Source: Bradyrhizobium jicamae
GTDB taxonomy: Bacteria > Pseudomonadota > Alphaproteobacteria > Rhizobiales > Xanthobacteraceae
Assembly: GCF_001440395.1 (NCBI RefSeq)
Contig: NZ_LLXZ01000227.1
Span: forward strand, 30,513-72,817
DNA: 42,305 nucleotides
Direction of reading: 5' to 3'
The notes beneath the pieces are model-generated. The model was not told the origin of the DNA and ran no database searches. It saw only the letters and a program-made list of their open reading frames with translations. Shown one piece after another: positions 15,715 through 23,801 of this stretch (the first letter of the stretch is position 1; every line of letters starts with the position of its first letter). A program made the position numbers and the translations under genes.

Positions 15715-16848
15715 ATGAGTCTTCCCAATCATTTCGAACTGCTCGCCACCGATAGCGCTGCCCGCACCGGGCGCCTCACGACGCCGCATGGCGTGGTGCA
15801 AACGCCGGCATTCATGCCGGTCGGCACCGCAGGCGCGATGAAGGGCATGCACTGGCGCGAGGTGCGCGACGCCGGCGCCGACATCGTGCTCGGCAACACC
15901 TATCACCTGATGCTGCGGCCGGGCGCCGAGCGGATCGCCGCGTTAGGCGGCCTGCAGACTTTCACCGGCTGGAACGGCCCGATGCTGACCGACTCCGGCG
16001 GCTTCCAGGTGATGTCGCTGTCGGACCTGCGCAAGGTAACCGAGAAGGCCGTGACCTTCCGCTCGCATATCGACGGCGCCAAGGTTGAGCTGTCGCCAGA
16101 GCGTTCGATCGAGGTGCAGCGGCTGCTCGGCGCCGACATCGCGATGCAGATGGACGAGTGCGTGCGGCTGCCGGCCACGCGCGACGACATCGAGCGCGCA
16201 ATGCGGCTGTCGCTACGCTGGGCCGAGCGCAGCAAGCGCGCCTTCGAGAGCGCGCTCGATGGTTACATGCTGTTCGGCATCGTGCAGGGCGGCGACATTC
16301 CCGAGATGCGCCACGTCAGCGCGTGTGAACTGGTGGAGATCGGTTTCCACGGCTACGCGATCGGCGGGCTTGCGGTCGGCGAGCCGCAGGTGGTGATGCT
16401 TGCGATGGTCGAGGAAACCGCGCCGGCACTTCCAGCGGATCGCCCGCGCTACCTGATGGGCGTCGGTACGCCCGAGGATCTGCTGGAAAGCGTGGCGCGC
16501 GGCATCGACATGTTCGACTGCGTGATGCCGACCCGGAACGGGCGCCACGGCATGGCGTTCACGCGCTTCGGCCAGATCAATCTGCGCAACGCCCGCCATG
16601 CCGACGATCCGCGGCCGCTCGACGAGGAGAGCGAATGGCCAGCGGCGCGCAACTATTCCCGCGCTTATCTGCATCATCTGGTGAGGTCGGGAGAAACACT
16701 CGGCGCGATGCTGCTGTCTGAAATCAACGTGGCTTACTACCAGCATCTGATGCGGGGCATGCGCGAAGCGATCGCGAGCGGAATGTTCGAGACATTCCAA
16801 AATCAAACGCGCGCCGGTTGGGCGCGCGGTGACATTGCTCCACGATAG
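15715..16848 (+). CDS. tgt: tRNA-guanine transglycosylase
   Basis: 377 residues, full length. TPAFMPVGTAGAMKGM, LTDSGGFQVMSL (general acid/base Asp) and DMFDCVMPTRNGRHG (nucleophile Asp) are intact. The enzyme exchanges guanine 34 of Asn, Asp, His and Tyr tRNAs for preQ1. The C-terminal zinc site is odd: where the E. coli enzyme has CxCxxC, this protein reads ESEWPAARNYSRAYLHHL, so all three cysteines are gone although the histidine remains. Partial loss is something I recall from other alphaproteobacteria; total loss deserves checking. There is no clear ribosome site. Confidence 0.96.
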   Translation: MSLPNHFELLATDSAARTGRLTTPHGVVQTPAFMPVGTAGAMKGMHWREVRDAGADIVLGNTYHLMLRPGAERIAALGGLQTFTGWNGPMLTDSGGFQVMSLSDLRKVTEKAVTFRSHIDGAKVELSPERSIEVQRLLGADIAMQMDECVRLPATRDDIERAMRLSLRWAERSKRAFESALDGYMLFGIVQGGDIPEMRHVSACELVEIGFHGYAIGGLAVGEPQVVMLAMVEETAPALPADRPRYLMGVGTPEDLLESVARGIDMFDCVMPTRNGRHGMAFTRFGQINLRNARHADDPRPLDEESEWPAARNYSRAYLHHLVRSGETLGAMLLSEINVAYYQHLMRGMREAIASGMFETFQNQTRAGWARGDIAPR

Positions 16849-16857
16849 AGCTGGAGG

Positions 16858-17073
16858 TTAGTTACAGGCGAACCTCTTCGCCGAATGCTTGGTCACGAAG
16901 CCGTAACCGCAGGTGTCACAGGTCCAGAGATAGCTGATCACGTTGTCGGTGAGGTAGGCGGAAGCTTCTGCGGCCACCATGGTGTCGGCACACACCGGGC
17001 ACGTGGGTAGATCGGATCCGCGCGGATCCGGCCGGTAGGCTACGGTCGACAGGATTTCAGCGATTGCTCGCAT
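16858..17073 (-). CDS. Small zinc-ribbon protein
   Basis: 71 residues with two CxxC pairs, CPVC at about 25-28 and CDTC at about 52-55, spaced as in a zinc ribbon, followed by a basic KHSAKRFAC tail with one more cysteine. No signal peptide. It may bind nucleic acid or a protein partner; no function is known to me. It is convergent with tgt and diverges from cysK. The ribosome site GGGAGGG is 7 nt upstream of ATG 17073. Confidence 0.75.
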   Translation of the reverse strand: MRAIAEILSTVAYRPDPRGSDLPTCPVCADTMVAAEASAYLTDNVISYLWTCDTCGYGFVTKHSAKRFACN

Positions 17074-17143
17074 TTATGACCCTCCCTGGCGATCTGAACT
17101 CTGGCTCAGCTCACGACCAAAGTATAAGCAGAAATCTTTGACG

Positions 17144-17200
17144 TTGTCGCAACACAAATGCGTTGATTTCGCGATATTTTGCGACAATTGCATTTTGCGA
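17144..17200. promoter_or_regulatory. Repeated TTGCGA/TCGCAA sites in the cysK divergent promoter
   Basis: TTGTCGCAA (17144-17152) and its exact reverse complement TTGCGACAA (17179-17187) form an inverted repeat, and ATTTTGCGA recurs at 17176-17184 and 17192-17200. The region is AT-rich and lies between the zinc-ribbon gene and cysK. A TATACT-like -10 box for the leftward gene is near 17122. The regulator is unknown; sulfur control is a guess. Confidence 0.4.
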
Positions 17201-17306
17201 TGCAGCGAATTCGCAAGTTTGGTGTTTCTGGCTTGCGCATCGACGAGAGCGCCTCCTAAGTAGCGAGAGTCGCCAGTTCCCCACATGATCGCTTGGGAGT
17301 GTTGAG

Positions 17307-18284
17307 ATGGATGCGTCGTCAGCCGCGAATGCAGTGCAACGTCCGGGGCGGGGTAAGGTCTACGATTCCATCGTCGATGCGATCGGCGACACGCCGATCG
17401 TGCGCCTGCGCAAATTGCCGGAAGCGCATGGTGTTAGCGCAACCATCCTCGCCAAGCTCGAATATTTCAATCCCGCCGCGAGCGTGAAAGACCGCATTGG
17501 CGCCGCGATGGTGATCGCCATGGAAAAGGCCGGCGTGATCAACGCCGACACCGTGCTGATCGAGCCGACCTCAGGGAATACCGGCATCGCGCTCGCCTTC
17601 GTCGCGGCCTCGCGCGGCTACCGGTTGAAACTGGTGATGCCGGAATCGATGTCGATCGAGCGGCGCAAGATGCTGGCCTTCCTCGGCGCCGAGATCATCC
17701 TGACGCCGGCGGCGCAGGGCATGAAGGGCTCGATCGCAACCGCGGAGGAACTGGTGCGGACGACGCCCAACGCGGTGATGCCGCAGCAGTTCAAGAACCT
17801 CGCCAATCCCGAAATCCATCGCCGCACCACAGCGGAAGAGATCTGGAACGACACCGGCGGCAATATCGATTTCTTCGTCGCCGGCGTCGGAACCGGCGGC
17901 ACCATCACCGGCGTCGGACAGGTGCTCAAGCCCCGCAAGCCGAGCTTGCGGATCGTCGCGGTCGAGCCCGAGGAAAGCCCGGTACTGGGCGGCGGGCACC
18001 ATACGCCGCACAAGATCCAGGGCATTGGCGCCGGCTTCATTCCGGACATTCTGGATCGCTCGGTCATCGACGAGATCGTCAGGGTCAACGGCCCGGCGGC
18101 GATCGAGATGTCGCGTGCGCTGGCGCGCATGGAGGGCATTTCCGGCGGCATCTCCTCGGGTGCTGCGATCGCGGCGGCGCTGGCGATCGGCAAGCGTCCC
18201 GAGAGCGCCGGCAAGACCATTCTCGCCGTCGTGCCATCATTCTCCGAACGGTATTTGTCGACCGCACTGTTTGAAGGAATATAG
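17307..18284 (+). CDS. cysK: Cysteine synthase A (O-acetylserine sulfhydrylase)
   Basis: 325 residues. NPAASVKDRIG carries the PLP-binding lysine (Lys61), PTSGNTGIALAF binds substrate, and VGTGGTITG binds the PLP phosphate. It makes cysteine from O-acetylserine and sulfide in the cytoplasm. The start ATG 17307 follows a modest ribosome site (GGAGTGTTGAG). The next gene starts 2 bases after its stop, so both are one transcript. Confidence 0.95.
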   Translation: MDASSAANAVQRPGRGKVYDSIVDAIGDTPIVRLRKLPEAHGVSATILAKLEYFNPAASVKDRIGAAMVIAMEKAGVINADTVLIEPTSGNTGIALAFVAASRGYRLKLVMPESMSIERRKMLAFLGAEIILTPAAQGMKGSIATAEELVRTTPNAVMPQQFKNLANPEIHRRTTAEEIWNDTGGNIDFFVAGVGTGGTITGVGQVLKPRKPSLRIVAVEPEESPVLGGGHHTPHKIQGIGAGFIPDILDRSVIDEIVRVNGPAAIEMSRALARMEGISGGISSGAAIAAALAIGKRPESAGKTILAVVPSFSERYLSTALFEGI

Positions 18285-18286
18285 CG

Positions 18287-18526
18287 ATGGCGGACCAGCC
18301 GAGGCGGCCGAGAACCCTGAACGATGCACGCACCGAAGCCGAGGCTGCATTCAAGCGGACCACGACCAAGGTGGCGGAGGCGCCCCCCAAGCAAGCCGCC
18401 ATTCCCGGCGTGCGCGAACAGGTGACGCTGCGGATCGACCAGGACGTTCTGGAGTGGTTTCAGGAGGGCGGTCCGGGCTGGCAGGATCGCATCAACGAGG
18501 CGCTGCGAAAGGCTGCGGGCAAGTAG
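18287..18526 (+). CDS. BrnA-antitoxin-like (DUF4415) protein without a toxin partner
   Basis: 79 residues. The C-terminal half, VREQVTLRIDQDVLEWFQEGGPGWQDRINEALRKAAG, is the ribbon-helix-helix pattern of the BrnA/DUF4415 family, which normally represses its own operon and neutralises a BrnT RNase. There is no BrnT-like gene on either side; instead the gene is attached to cysK by a 2-base gap. The N-terminal half is basic and disordered-looking. It may be a stand-alone DNA-binding protein. Moderately sure of the family. Confidence 0.75.
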   Translation: MADQPRRPRTLNDARTEAEAAFKRTTTKVAEAPPKQAAIPGVREQVTLRIDQDVLEWFQEGGPGWQDRINEALRKAAGK

Positions 18527-18564
18527 CGCGTCGCCGTCGAACTCACTTTTCCGAAACGCAAAGT

Positions 18565-18594
18565 AAAAGGCCCGGGATCATCCCGGGCCTTTTT
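18565..18594. terminator. Bidirectional intrinsic terminator
   Basis: AAAAGGCCCGGG (18565-18576) pairs with CCCGGGCCTTTT (18582-18593). A T-run follows on the plus strand and the A-run on the left gives a T-run on the minus strand, so it serves both cysK-DUF4415 and the convergent caspase-like gene. Confidence 0.85.
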
Positions 18595-18610
18595 GTAGAT
18601 CTGTTCGCCG

Positions 18611-20044
18611 TTAGCGCAGCATGCCGCCGACGACGCCGCCGATGAAGCGGCCGGCACCGGCCGGATCGGGGCCGGGGGCAGGGGCGCTGTACTGGCGCGG
18701 CGGCGGAGCCTGCTGCGGCTGGGGCTGGGCCTGGGCGGTACCGCTGCTTGGGGCGCGGCGCGGCTTCGGGCGCTCCTCGTCGGTGCTCGCGGTCGGTGCT
18801 GCCGCCACGATCTCGGTCAGCAGCGCCTTGTGCTGCAGCTTGTTGAGATAGCCGCTCTTCGGATAGCCGCGGGCGGCCTGCCAGCGCGTGATCACGGCGC
18901 GGGTCGGGGCGTCGAACTGGCCGGTGGCCTTGACGTCGAAGCCGAGCCCGGTCAGGCGGCGCTGCACGTCGCGGCGTTGGCCCTTGTCGAGGCCGATCTG
19001 ATCCTCGGTGGTCTGGTTGGCTTCGTCCTTGAAGGTCGCAGGATCTATCCCGGAGCTCAGGTTGCGCGTCGCATCCTTCGCACCGCTCTCCAGCGACGCA
19101 ATCCGCGACAAGGCCAGCGAGCGGAACTGACCGTTGGGATAGTTGGTTAGATAGGCATTGAGTTCTTCCGGCTTGTTGGAATCCTTGATCGAACGCCAGA
19201 ACTCCAGTTCCACGTCCGACGCCTTTGTAGAACCCGTTGCCGTTGGTGCTGCCGCGGCTACCGCGCCGGGCGCGGGCGCGCCGTTCAGGTAGACGGCGCC
19301 GATCAGGTTGGTGTGGCCCCAGGGCAGCTGACCCTTGTTGGTCTCCTCGTTGACCTGGGCGCGAACCTTGGTCATCGCCTGCTGGATCTCCATCCCGGGC
19401 TGGGTGAGGTTGGCAAGCAAGGCGCGCGTGAACGGGCTGTTGCCGCCTTCCTGGCCGTCGAGCGCGGTCTGGCCCGGGCCGGTCGCGAATGCGATCAACG
19501 TGCCTTCGCCGGACTTCATTTCAGCAAGACCCGTCTGCACGTTGACGCTGCGGGTCGCCGAGTTCGACTTGATCTTGGCGGCGAACGGATTGTCGCGGCA
19601 GGCATCGAGGAACACCAGCTTGACCTTGGCGTCGCCCATGGTCTGCTCGAGGGTGAGGTCGATGTTGATCGCAGCGCCCAGCTTGACGTCCATTTCGGAT
19701 TTGATGTCGGCGTCGATCGGCAACAGATAGTTGGTTCCAGAGATGGCGATGCCGTGGCCGGCATAGAAGAACAACGCAACGTCGGCGCCCTGCGCCTTCT
19801 TGCCGAAGTCGAGCAGCCGCTCCGTCATCTTGTCGCGCGTGAGATTGGAACCTTCGACCACCTCGAACCCGACATTGCGCAGCGCGCTCGCCATTGCCTT
19901 CGCGTCAACGGAAGGATTCGGAAGCGGCGCGACGTTCTTGTAGGTGCCGTTGCCGACGACGAAAGCGACGCGCTTCTCGGCGCTGGCAGCGCCGGCCGTA
20001 AAGGCCAAGCAGATGACGGACAAAATGAGGGTCGGGTAACGCAT
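18611..20044 (-). CDS. Caspase-family (metacaspase-like) exported protein with peptidoglycan-binding tail
   Basis: 477 residues from ATG 20044 (AGGGGGA upstream). A signal peptide (TLILSVICLAFTAGAASA) leads to a C14 peptidase domain: KRVAFVVGNGTYKN, catalytic His97 in FFYAGHG and Cys149 in FLDACRDNPF. Residues about 390-450 (GQRRDVQRRLTGLGFDVKATGQFDAPT) fit a PG_binding_1 domain, followed by a proline/glutamine-rich tail ending GRFIGGVVGGMLR. Periplasmic proteolysis near the cell wall is a reasonable inference. Frame is open to 20161 without support. Confidence 0.9.
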   Translation of the reverse strand: MRYPTLILSVICLAFTAGAASAEKRVAFVVGNGTYKNVAPLPNPSVDAKAMASALRNVGFEVVEGSNLTRDKMTERLLDFGKKAQGADVALFFYAGHGIAISGTNYLLPIDADIKSEMDVKLGAAINIDLTLEQTMGDAKVKLVFLDACRDNPFAAKIKSNSATRSVNVQTGLAEMKSGEGTLIAFATGPGQTALDGQEGGNSPFTRALLANLTQPGMEIQQAMTKVRAQVNEETNKGQLPWGHTNLIGAVYLNGAPAPGAVAAAAPTATGSTKASDVELEFWRSIKDSNKPEELNAYLTNYPNGQFRSLALSRIASLESGAKDATRNLSSGIDPATFKDEANQTTEDQIGLDKGQRRDVQRRLTGLGFDVKATGQFDAPTRAVITRWQAARGYPKSGYLNKLQHKALLTEIVAAAPTASTDEERPKPRRAPSSGTAQAQPQPQQAPPPRQYSAPAPGPDPAGAGRFIGGVVGGMLR

Positions 20045-20220
20045 AGGAATCCCCCTGCAGAATCGACAAAAAGGCTTTGGTTGCAACGCTGGCGGGACAT
20101 TACAAAGAATCGCCTGCTTCGCACCACAAAAAAGCAGGCGCACAACCAAATCCGGGACCATCCGTTACCGTCGCGACACGCGTCTTAGCGTGATCTGGAT
20201 CACAGCCAGGCAAATAAAAT

Positions 20221-21099
20221 TCAGCTTCGGGCCGATGCCTTAGTCGAAGGATTCGGCTTCAGGTTCAAAAGATTTCCAGTGAGGATCAGCGCGGCGCCGA
20301 GCACGGTGAGCATGTCGAGCCGTTCCGAATAGATCAGCCAGCCTGCGGCGGCGCTCAGGGGAACCCGCAGGAAGTCCATGGGGATCACGACGGTTGCATC
20401 CGCATGCAGCATCGCGCGCGCCATGCAGTAATGGGAGAACGTGCCGCAAAACGCGATGATGACGACCCATCCCCAGAGATGGACCGGTGGCCACTCCCAG
20501 ACGTAGAGCGCGGGGAGCAATCCCACCGCCGACTGTATCACCAGCATCCAGAACAAGATCGCGAGCGGCTGTTGGGTGCGCGTCAGCGACTTGACCATCG
20601 CGACCGCGATACCGAACCCGACCGCGGCCGCCAGCGCGATCAGCTGTCCCGGATTGACCTCGCTGGTCGCGGGGCGAACGATCACGACGACGCCGACGAT
20701 GCCGAGCACGATCGCCGTGATCTTCCAGACCGTCATGCGTTCGCCGAGAAAGCTTGCTGCCAGGATCGCCGTCCAGATCGGCATCGTGAATTCGATGGCT
20801 ACCACCTGGCCGATCGGGATCAGTGTCAGCGCAAGGAACCAGCCGAGCTGCGCGCCGTAGTGGATGAGGTTGCGCGCGACATAGAGCGGCAGCCGCTTCG
20901 TCTTCATCATGCCAAATCCGCCTGCGGCGTGGATCAGCGGATACAGCATCAGGAAGCCCAGGATCGAGCGCATCTCCATCAGCTGGAACAGGTTGATCTC
21001 GCGCGCCGCCTCGCGTCCGGCGATCGCGATGATCAGCATCAGGGTGAGCCAGCCGGCCATCCACAGCGCGGCCAGGGTTTTGGATGGTGTGCGGTCCAT
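20221..21099 (-). CDS. DMT-superfamily (EamA) transporter
   Basis: 292 residues with about ten hydrophobic segments in two repeats, each ending in an EamA-like pattern (IGQVVAIEFTMPIWTAILAASFLGERMTVWK and AMLHADATVVIPMDFLRVPLSAAAGWLIYSERLD). Typical of inner-membrane metabolite exporters; the substrate cannot be told. ATG 21099 was chosen because the upstream extension to 21195 is basic and unlike the family, although no ribosome site is visible. Confidence 0.88.
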   Translation of the reverse strand: MDRTPSKTLAALWMAGWLTLMLIIAIAGREAAREINLFQLMEMRSILGFLMLYPLIHAAGGFGMMKTKRLPLYVARNLIHYGAQLGWFLALTLIPIGQVVAIEFTMPIWTAILAASFLGERMTVWKITAIVLGIVGVVVIVRPATSEVNPGQLIALAAAVGFGIAVAMVKSLTRTQQPLAILFWMLVIQSAVGLLPALYVWEWPPVHLWGWVVIIAFCGTFSHYCMARAMLHADATVVIPMDFLRVPLSAAAGWLIYSERLDMLTVLGAALILTGNLLNLKPNPSTKASARS

Positions 21100-21257
21100 T
21101 TGGGAGCGAGCAGGGGTTGGGGCAGGCCGGTATCGGCGAGCGCGCCACAATTTGCAACGCGCAAATGCGCTGAACAGCGATGCGTGGCATCGCAATTTCG
21201 CTGTGGGAGCGGCTGCCAGTTCAGTGCTAAGAGCGGCGGTCTCAAGGAGGAAACTGC

Positions 21258-21656
21258 ATGCGTATTCTGCAACCGGCCGAATGGTCGAAACCCCGTGGCT
21301 TCTCGCACGGCGTCGAGGTCGATGGGCCTGGCAAATGGATCGTGCTGGCCGGCCAGACCGGCGGCGACGAGAAGGGCGACTATGCTCCTGACATGGCCGC
21401 CCAGGTCGGCAGCGCGCTGAAGCGCATCGTCAAGCTGCTGGGAGAAGCCGGCGCCGGTCCCGAACACATCGTCCGCCTGACCTGGTACCTGACCAGCCGC
21501 AGCGAATACGAGGCCGCAGGGCCCGGCATCGGTGCGGCGTGGAAGGAAACGCTCGGGCGCAATTTCCCGCCATCGACGCTGCTCTACATCGACGGGCTGG
21601 TCGACCAGCGGGCGAAAGTCGAAATCGAAGTGACCGCCTTCGTGCCCAAGGCGTAA
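21258..21656 (+). CDS. RidA/YjgF family protein
   Basis: 132 residues, family length. VLAGQTGGDEKGDYAPDMAAQVGSALKRIVKLLGEAGAGPEHIVRLTWYL and the C-terminal VEIEVTAFVPK match the Rid trimer fold. RidA proteins hydrolyse reactive enamine/imine intermediates, but some subgroups lack activity, and the usual IRARVEIE arginine is replaced here (QRAKVEIE keeps Arg two positions away). AAGGAGG sits 8 nt before ATG 21258. Confidence 0.87.
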   Translation: MRILQPAEWSKPRGFSHGVEVDGPGKWIVLAGQTGGDEKGDYAPDMAAQVGSALKRIVKLLGEAGAGPEHIVRLTWYLTSRSEYEAAGPGIGAAWKETLGRNFPPSTLLYIDGLVDQRAKVEIEVTAFVPKA

Positions 21657-21727
21657 CCGAACATCTCAAGCGCCAAGATCAAGCGCCAAGGCAAGGGCGC
21701 TGTCCGACCAGAGGATATTTTGAGCCA

Positions 21728-21928
21728 ATGACCAATCGATCGACGACCGCAGACTTCGTCACCGCTTTCGCAACCGGCTGGCCCGAGCACCAGCCGGACA
21801 TCATGGTGCTGTCGCTGACCACGCAGCGCGGCGTGCAGGATTTTGCCTTCAACAAGGAACAGGCCCTGCTGATCGCCAAGACGATCAAGCAGACGGCGGC
21901 AAAGCTCGAGCAGCCGAAGACGAGCTAA
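21728..21928 (+). CDS. Small conserved protein, unknown function
   Basis: 66 residues, MTNRSTTADFVTAFATGWPE, containing LSLTTQRGVQDFAFNKEQALLIAKTIKQTAAKLEQP, which looks like a strand followed by a helix. No signal or membrane segment. It follows ridA by 71 bp on the same strand and is closed by a strong hairpin, so the two may be cotranscribed. Confidence 0.65.
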   Translation: MTNRSTTADFVTAFATGWPEHQPDIMVLSLTTQRGVQDFAFNKEQALLIAKTIKQTAAKLEQPKTS

Positions 21929-21952
21929 AAAACGAGGTAAGCGACCGCAGTT

Positions 21953-21998
21953 GTCGTCGCCCGCCTCGTGCGCAATTGCGCACAAGGCGGGCGATGAC
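21953..21998. terminator. 46-bp near-perfect palindrome between convergent genes
   Basis: GTCGTCGCCCGCCTCGTGCG pairs with the 3' half ending GGGCGATGAC, only two mismatched positions in 23 bp. It lies between the small plus-strand gene and the minus-strand gene at 22024. There is no T-run on the plus strand; a stretch of nine G follows. Probably a bidirectional transcript end. Confidence 0.6.
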
Positions 21999-22023
21999 AG
22001 TTGAGGGGGGGGGGAAAACGAGT

Positions 22024-22578
22024 CTACTTCGACAGCGTGATATTGGCGGCGCGGAACTGGCTGTCGGCTTTCATTGCGATCTGCTGCTTGTTGCCGGTGG
22101 TCTTCAGCGCAATGCTGGCGGCGAAGCCGGCCGCCTGGGCGATCACCTGAAAGCTGCCTCCCGCGCCACGACCCTGAATGCTGCCGCCGACATTGCGGCT
22201 GGACTCGCTCCAGGTACCGCTGACTTCGCCCCCCGCCGCGACCACGGCGGCCTGCAGGTTGAACCTGTAGGCGTCGCTGGCGCAGGTGAGGACCATTTCC
22301 ATGTTGGCTCCGGCCACCTTGTAGGTAGCGCGGCAGCGGATCCGTTCGTTCGAACCGTCATCCAGCGTCACGGTGCCGGGACCGGACCAGGTGCCGGCCA
22401 TGCCGGCGAAGGCGCTGGACTGCGCGTAGCTCGTCGATGCTGCAAAAGTCGTCATAAAAAAAGCGACGGCTGCCAATGTCAGCCGCCGCGCTTTGGCGAA
22501 AAATTCAAAAGTCTGGCTTGCCTTACTGACGGGATGCTTCCCATCGACCGCTACATGCGACACCAGCTGAAGCCCCAT
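22024..22578 (-). CDS. Exported protein, unknown function
   Basis: From ATG 22578, 184 residues with a delayed signal peptide (AKARRLTLAAVAFFMTTFAASTSYAQ). The mature part has GTWSGPGTVTLDDGSNERIRCRATY and VLTCASDAYRFNLQAAV with two cysteines, a beta-rich, lipocalin-like composition. The start is uncertain: the signal peptide begins near the end of the upstream gene, and the frame is open to 22710. With ATG 22578 it overlaps the upstream gene by 56 bp. Confidence 0.65.
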   Translation of the reverse strand: MGLQLVSHVAVDGKHPVSKASQTFEFFAKARRLTLAAVAFFMTTFAASTSYAQSSAFAGMAGTWSGPGTVTLDDGSNERIRCRATYKVAGANMEMVLTCASDAYRFNLQAAVVAAGGEVSGTWSESSRNVGGSIQGRGAGGSFQVIAQAAGFAASIALKTTGNKQQIAMKADSQFRAANITLSK

Positions 22579-22876
22579 TCCATTTCCCCGATCCGGAGTT
22601 GCCACTGAGTTGACCGTTCGCATATGCACCATTGATCGAGACTCGCACAAGTCCCCCGGAGCCGACGCTGCCGGAAACCGGACCGCCCGAAATCTTGCCG
22701 TCGGTGACATTCACGGTCGACGTAGTCTGCGCATCGCAACTGCCTGTTTTTGTGACAACGGTGACCTGCCAGAGACCGTCATAAGGGTTCTGGGCGGAGG
22801 CGGGAGCACTGGCAAAGGTCGCGGCGGAAGCGAGGAACGGAACAAGCAACAGGTTGCGGATGCGGTTGGCGCGCAT
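22523..22876 (-). CDS. Exported glycine/serine-rich beta protein, unknown function
   Basis: 117 residues with signal peptide (NLLLVPFLASAATFASAPASAQ). The mature part begins NPYDGLWQVTVVTKTGSCDAQ and shows alternating beta-like segments with VSGSVGSGGLVRVSI and a final GVACSGRWEASRQ; two cysteines. The start of mature sequence (DGxWxVTV) and overall plan resemble its downstream neighbour, so the two may be related periplasmic proteins in one operon. Confidence 0.72.
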   Translation of the reverse strand: MRANRIRNLLLVPFLASAATFASAPASAQNPYDGLWQVTVVTKTGSCDAQTTSTVNVTDGKISGGPVSGSVGSGGLVRVSINGAYANGQLSGNSGSGKWNGASAGVACSGRWEASRQ

Positions 22877-23080
22877 GGGTCAAATCCCCTGAAATGTGTG
22901 TGATGGAGCGCCTTATCTTGTCACAATGTGTTCAAACTTGGGTGCGACGCAGCACTGAGGAAAGTTCCTGTGGGTTCAAACACATCAAGGTGAATCCGGT
23001 TCCGCCGGGGAACGGAAGAATTCACCAATTTGGCGCGGTTCGGGCCTGATTCTCGCGGTGTGCAGGTATTATAGTAGAGC

Positions 23081-23680
23081 TCAGTGTTTGGCGTCGGACA
23101 AGCTTGGCGCCTTGGTGGCGAACTCCTCGTCTTGGGGCGTCGCCGGCAGGCTGCCGTGCGCTTTGGCGTGGTAGATGACATCGGCCAGCAATTTCTGGCC
23201 GAGCGGCGCCAGCGCGCGCTCCCAGAGCTCCCGGGCCGTTTCGCCTTTCTTGACGAACACCCACTCCTGCGCGGCAATGGCGCCGGCATCCATCCGGTCG
23301 GCAAGGTGGTAGACGGTGCCGCCGGCGATCGGATCGCCTTCCTTGATGGTCCATTCGACAGCGGCGATGCCGCGATGCCGGGGCAGCAGCGACGGATGAT
23401 AGCCAATGCCGCCGAGTTTGGATGCCGCCAAGGCGTCTCTGTCGACGCGGGCATGGCTGTGCGCCGTGACGATCAGGTCGGTATTCGGCGCGATTTCAGA
23501 CGCGACGACGTGTTTCGGGTCGGCCTGCACCACGACTTCGATCCCGGCAGCCCGCCCCGTGGCGGCAAGCCGGTCCTCGCCATCGTGAACGACGACGCGG
23601 ACGATATCGACCCCGTGTTGGCGCAGCGTGTTGAACGTCGTCACGCCGAAATGGCGGGAACCGACCAGGGTGATCCGCAT
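23081..23680 (-). CDS. Formyltransferase-family protein (formyl_trans_N)
   Basis: 199 residues from ATG 23680 (GGAAG upstream). It begins MRITLVGSRHFGV and contains the family's active-site layout: IVTAHSHARV, then GYHPSLLPRHRG with the catalytic His, and TVYHLADRMDAGAIAAQEWV with the Asp. Relatives transfer a formyl group from 10-formyltetrahydrofolate to Met-tRNA or sugar nucleotides. Here only the catalytic domain is present and the C-terminal domain of Fmt is missing, so it is not a standard fmt. Acceptor unknown. Confidence 0.85.
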   Translation of the reverse strand: MRITLVGSRHFGVTTFNTLRQHGVDIVRVVVHDGEDRLAATGRAAGIEVVVQADPKHVVASEIAPNTDLIVTAHSHARVDRDALAASKLGGIGYHPSLLPRHRGIAAVEWTIKEGDPIAGGTVYHLADRMDAGAIAAQEWVFVKKGETARELWERALAPLGQKLLADVIYHAKAHGSLPATPQDEEFATKAPSLSDAKH

Positions 23681-23801
23681 GTGTTTTCTTCCGTGGTTAG
23701 TCAGGCCGGTATGCCGATAGCACACCATGGCGGCCTGTTACGATGCCGGCTGGGCAGCTAGCGGGTTATCAACAGGGGCGGGCCGGCCGGTTATGGCTCG
23801 G

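Noticed and set aside
15409..15906. N-terminal extension of the peroxidase to 1279 residues
   Set aside because: The extension crosses the tgt start on the opposite strand and lacks homology; ATG 15408 has a good ribosome site.
17074..17286. 70-codon minus-strand ORF upstream of the zinc-ribbon gene
   Set aside because: It covers the divergent promoter with repeated regulatory motifs and has non-coding composition.
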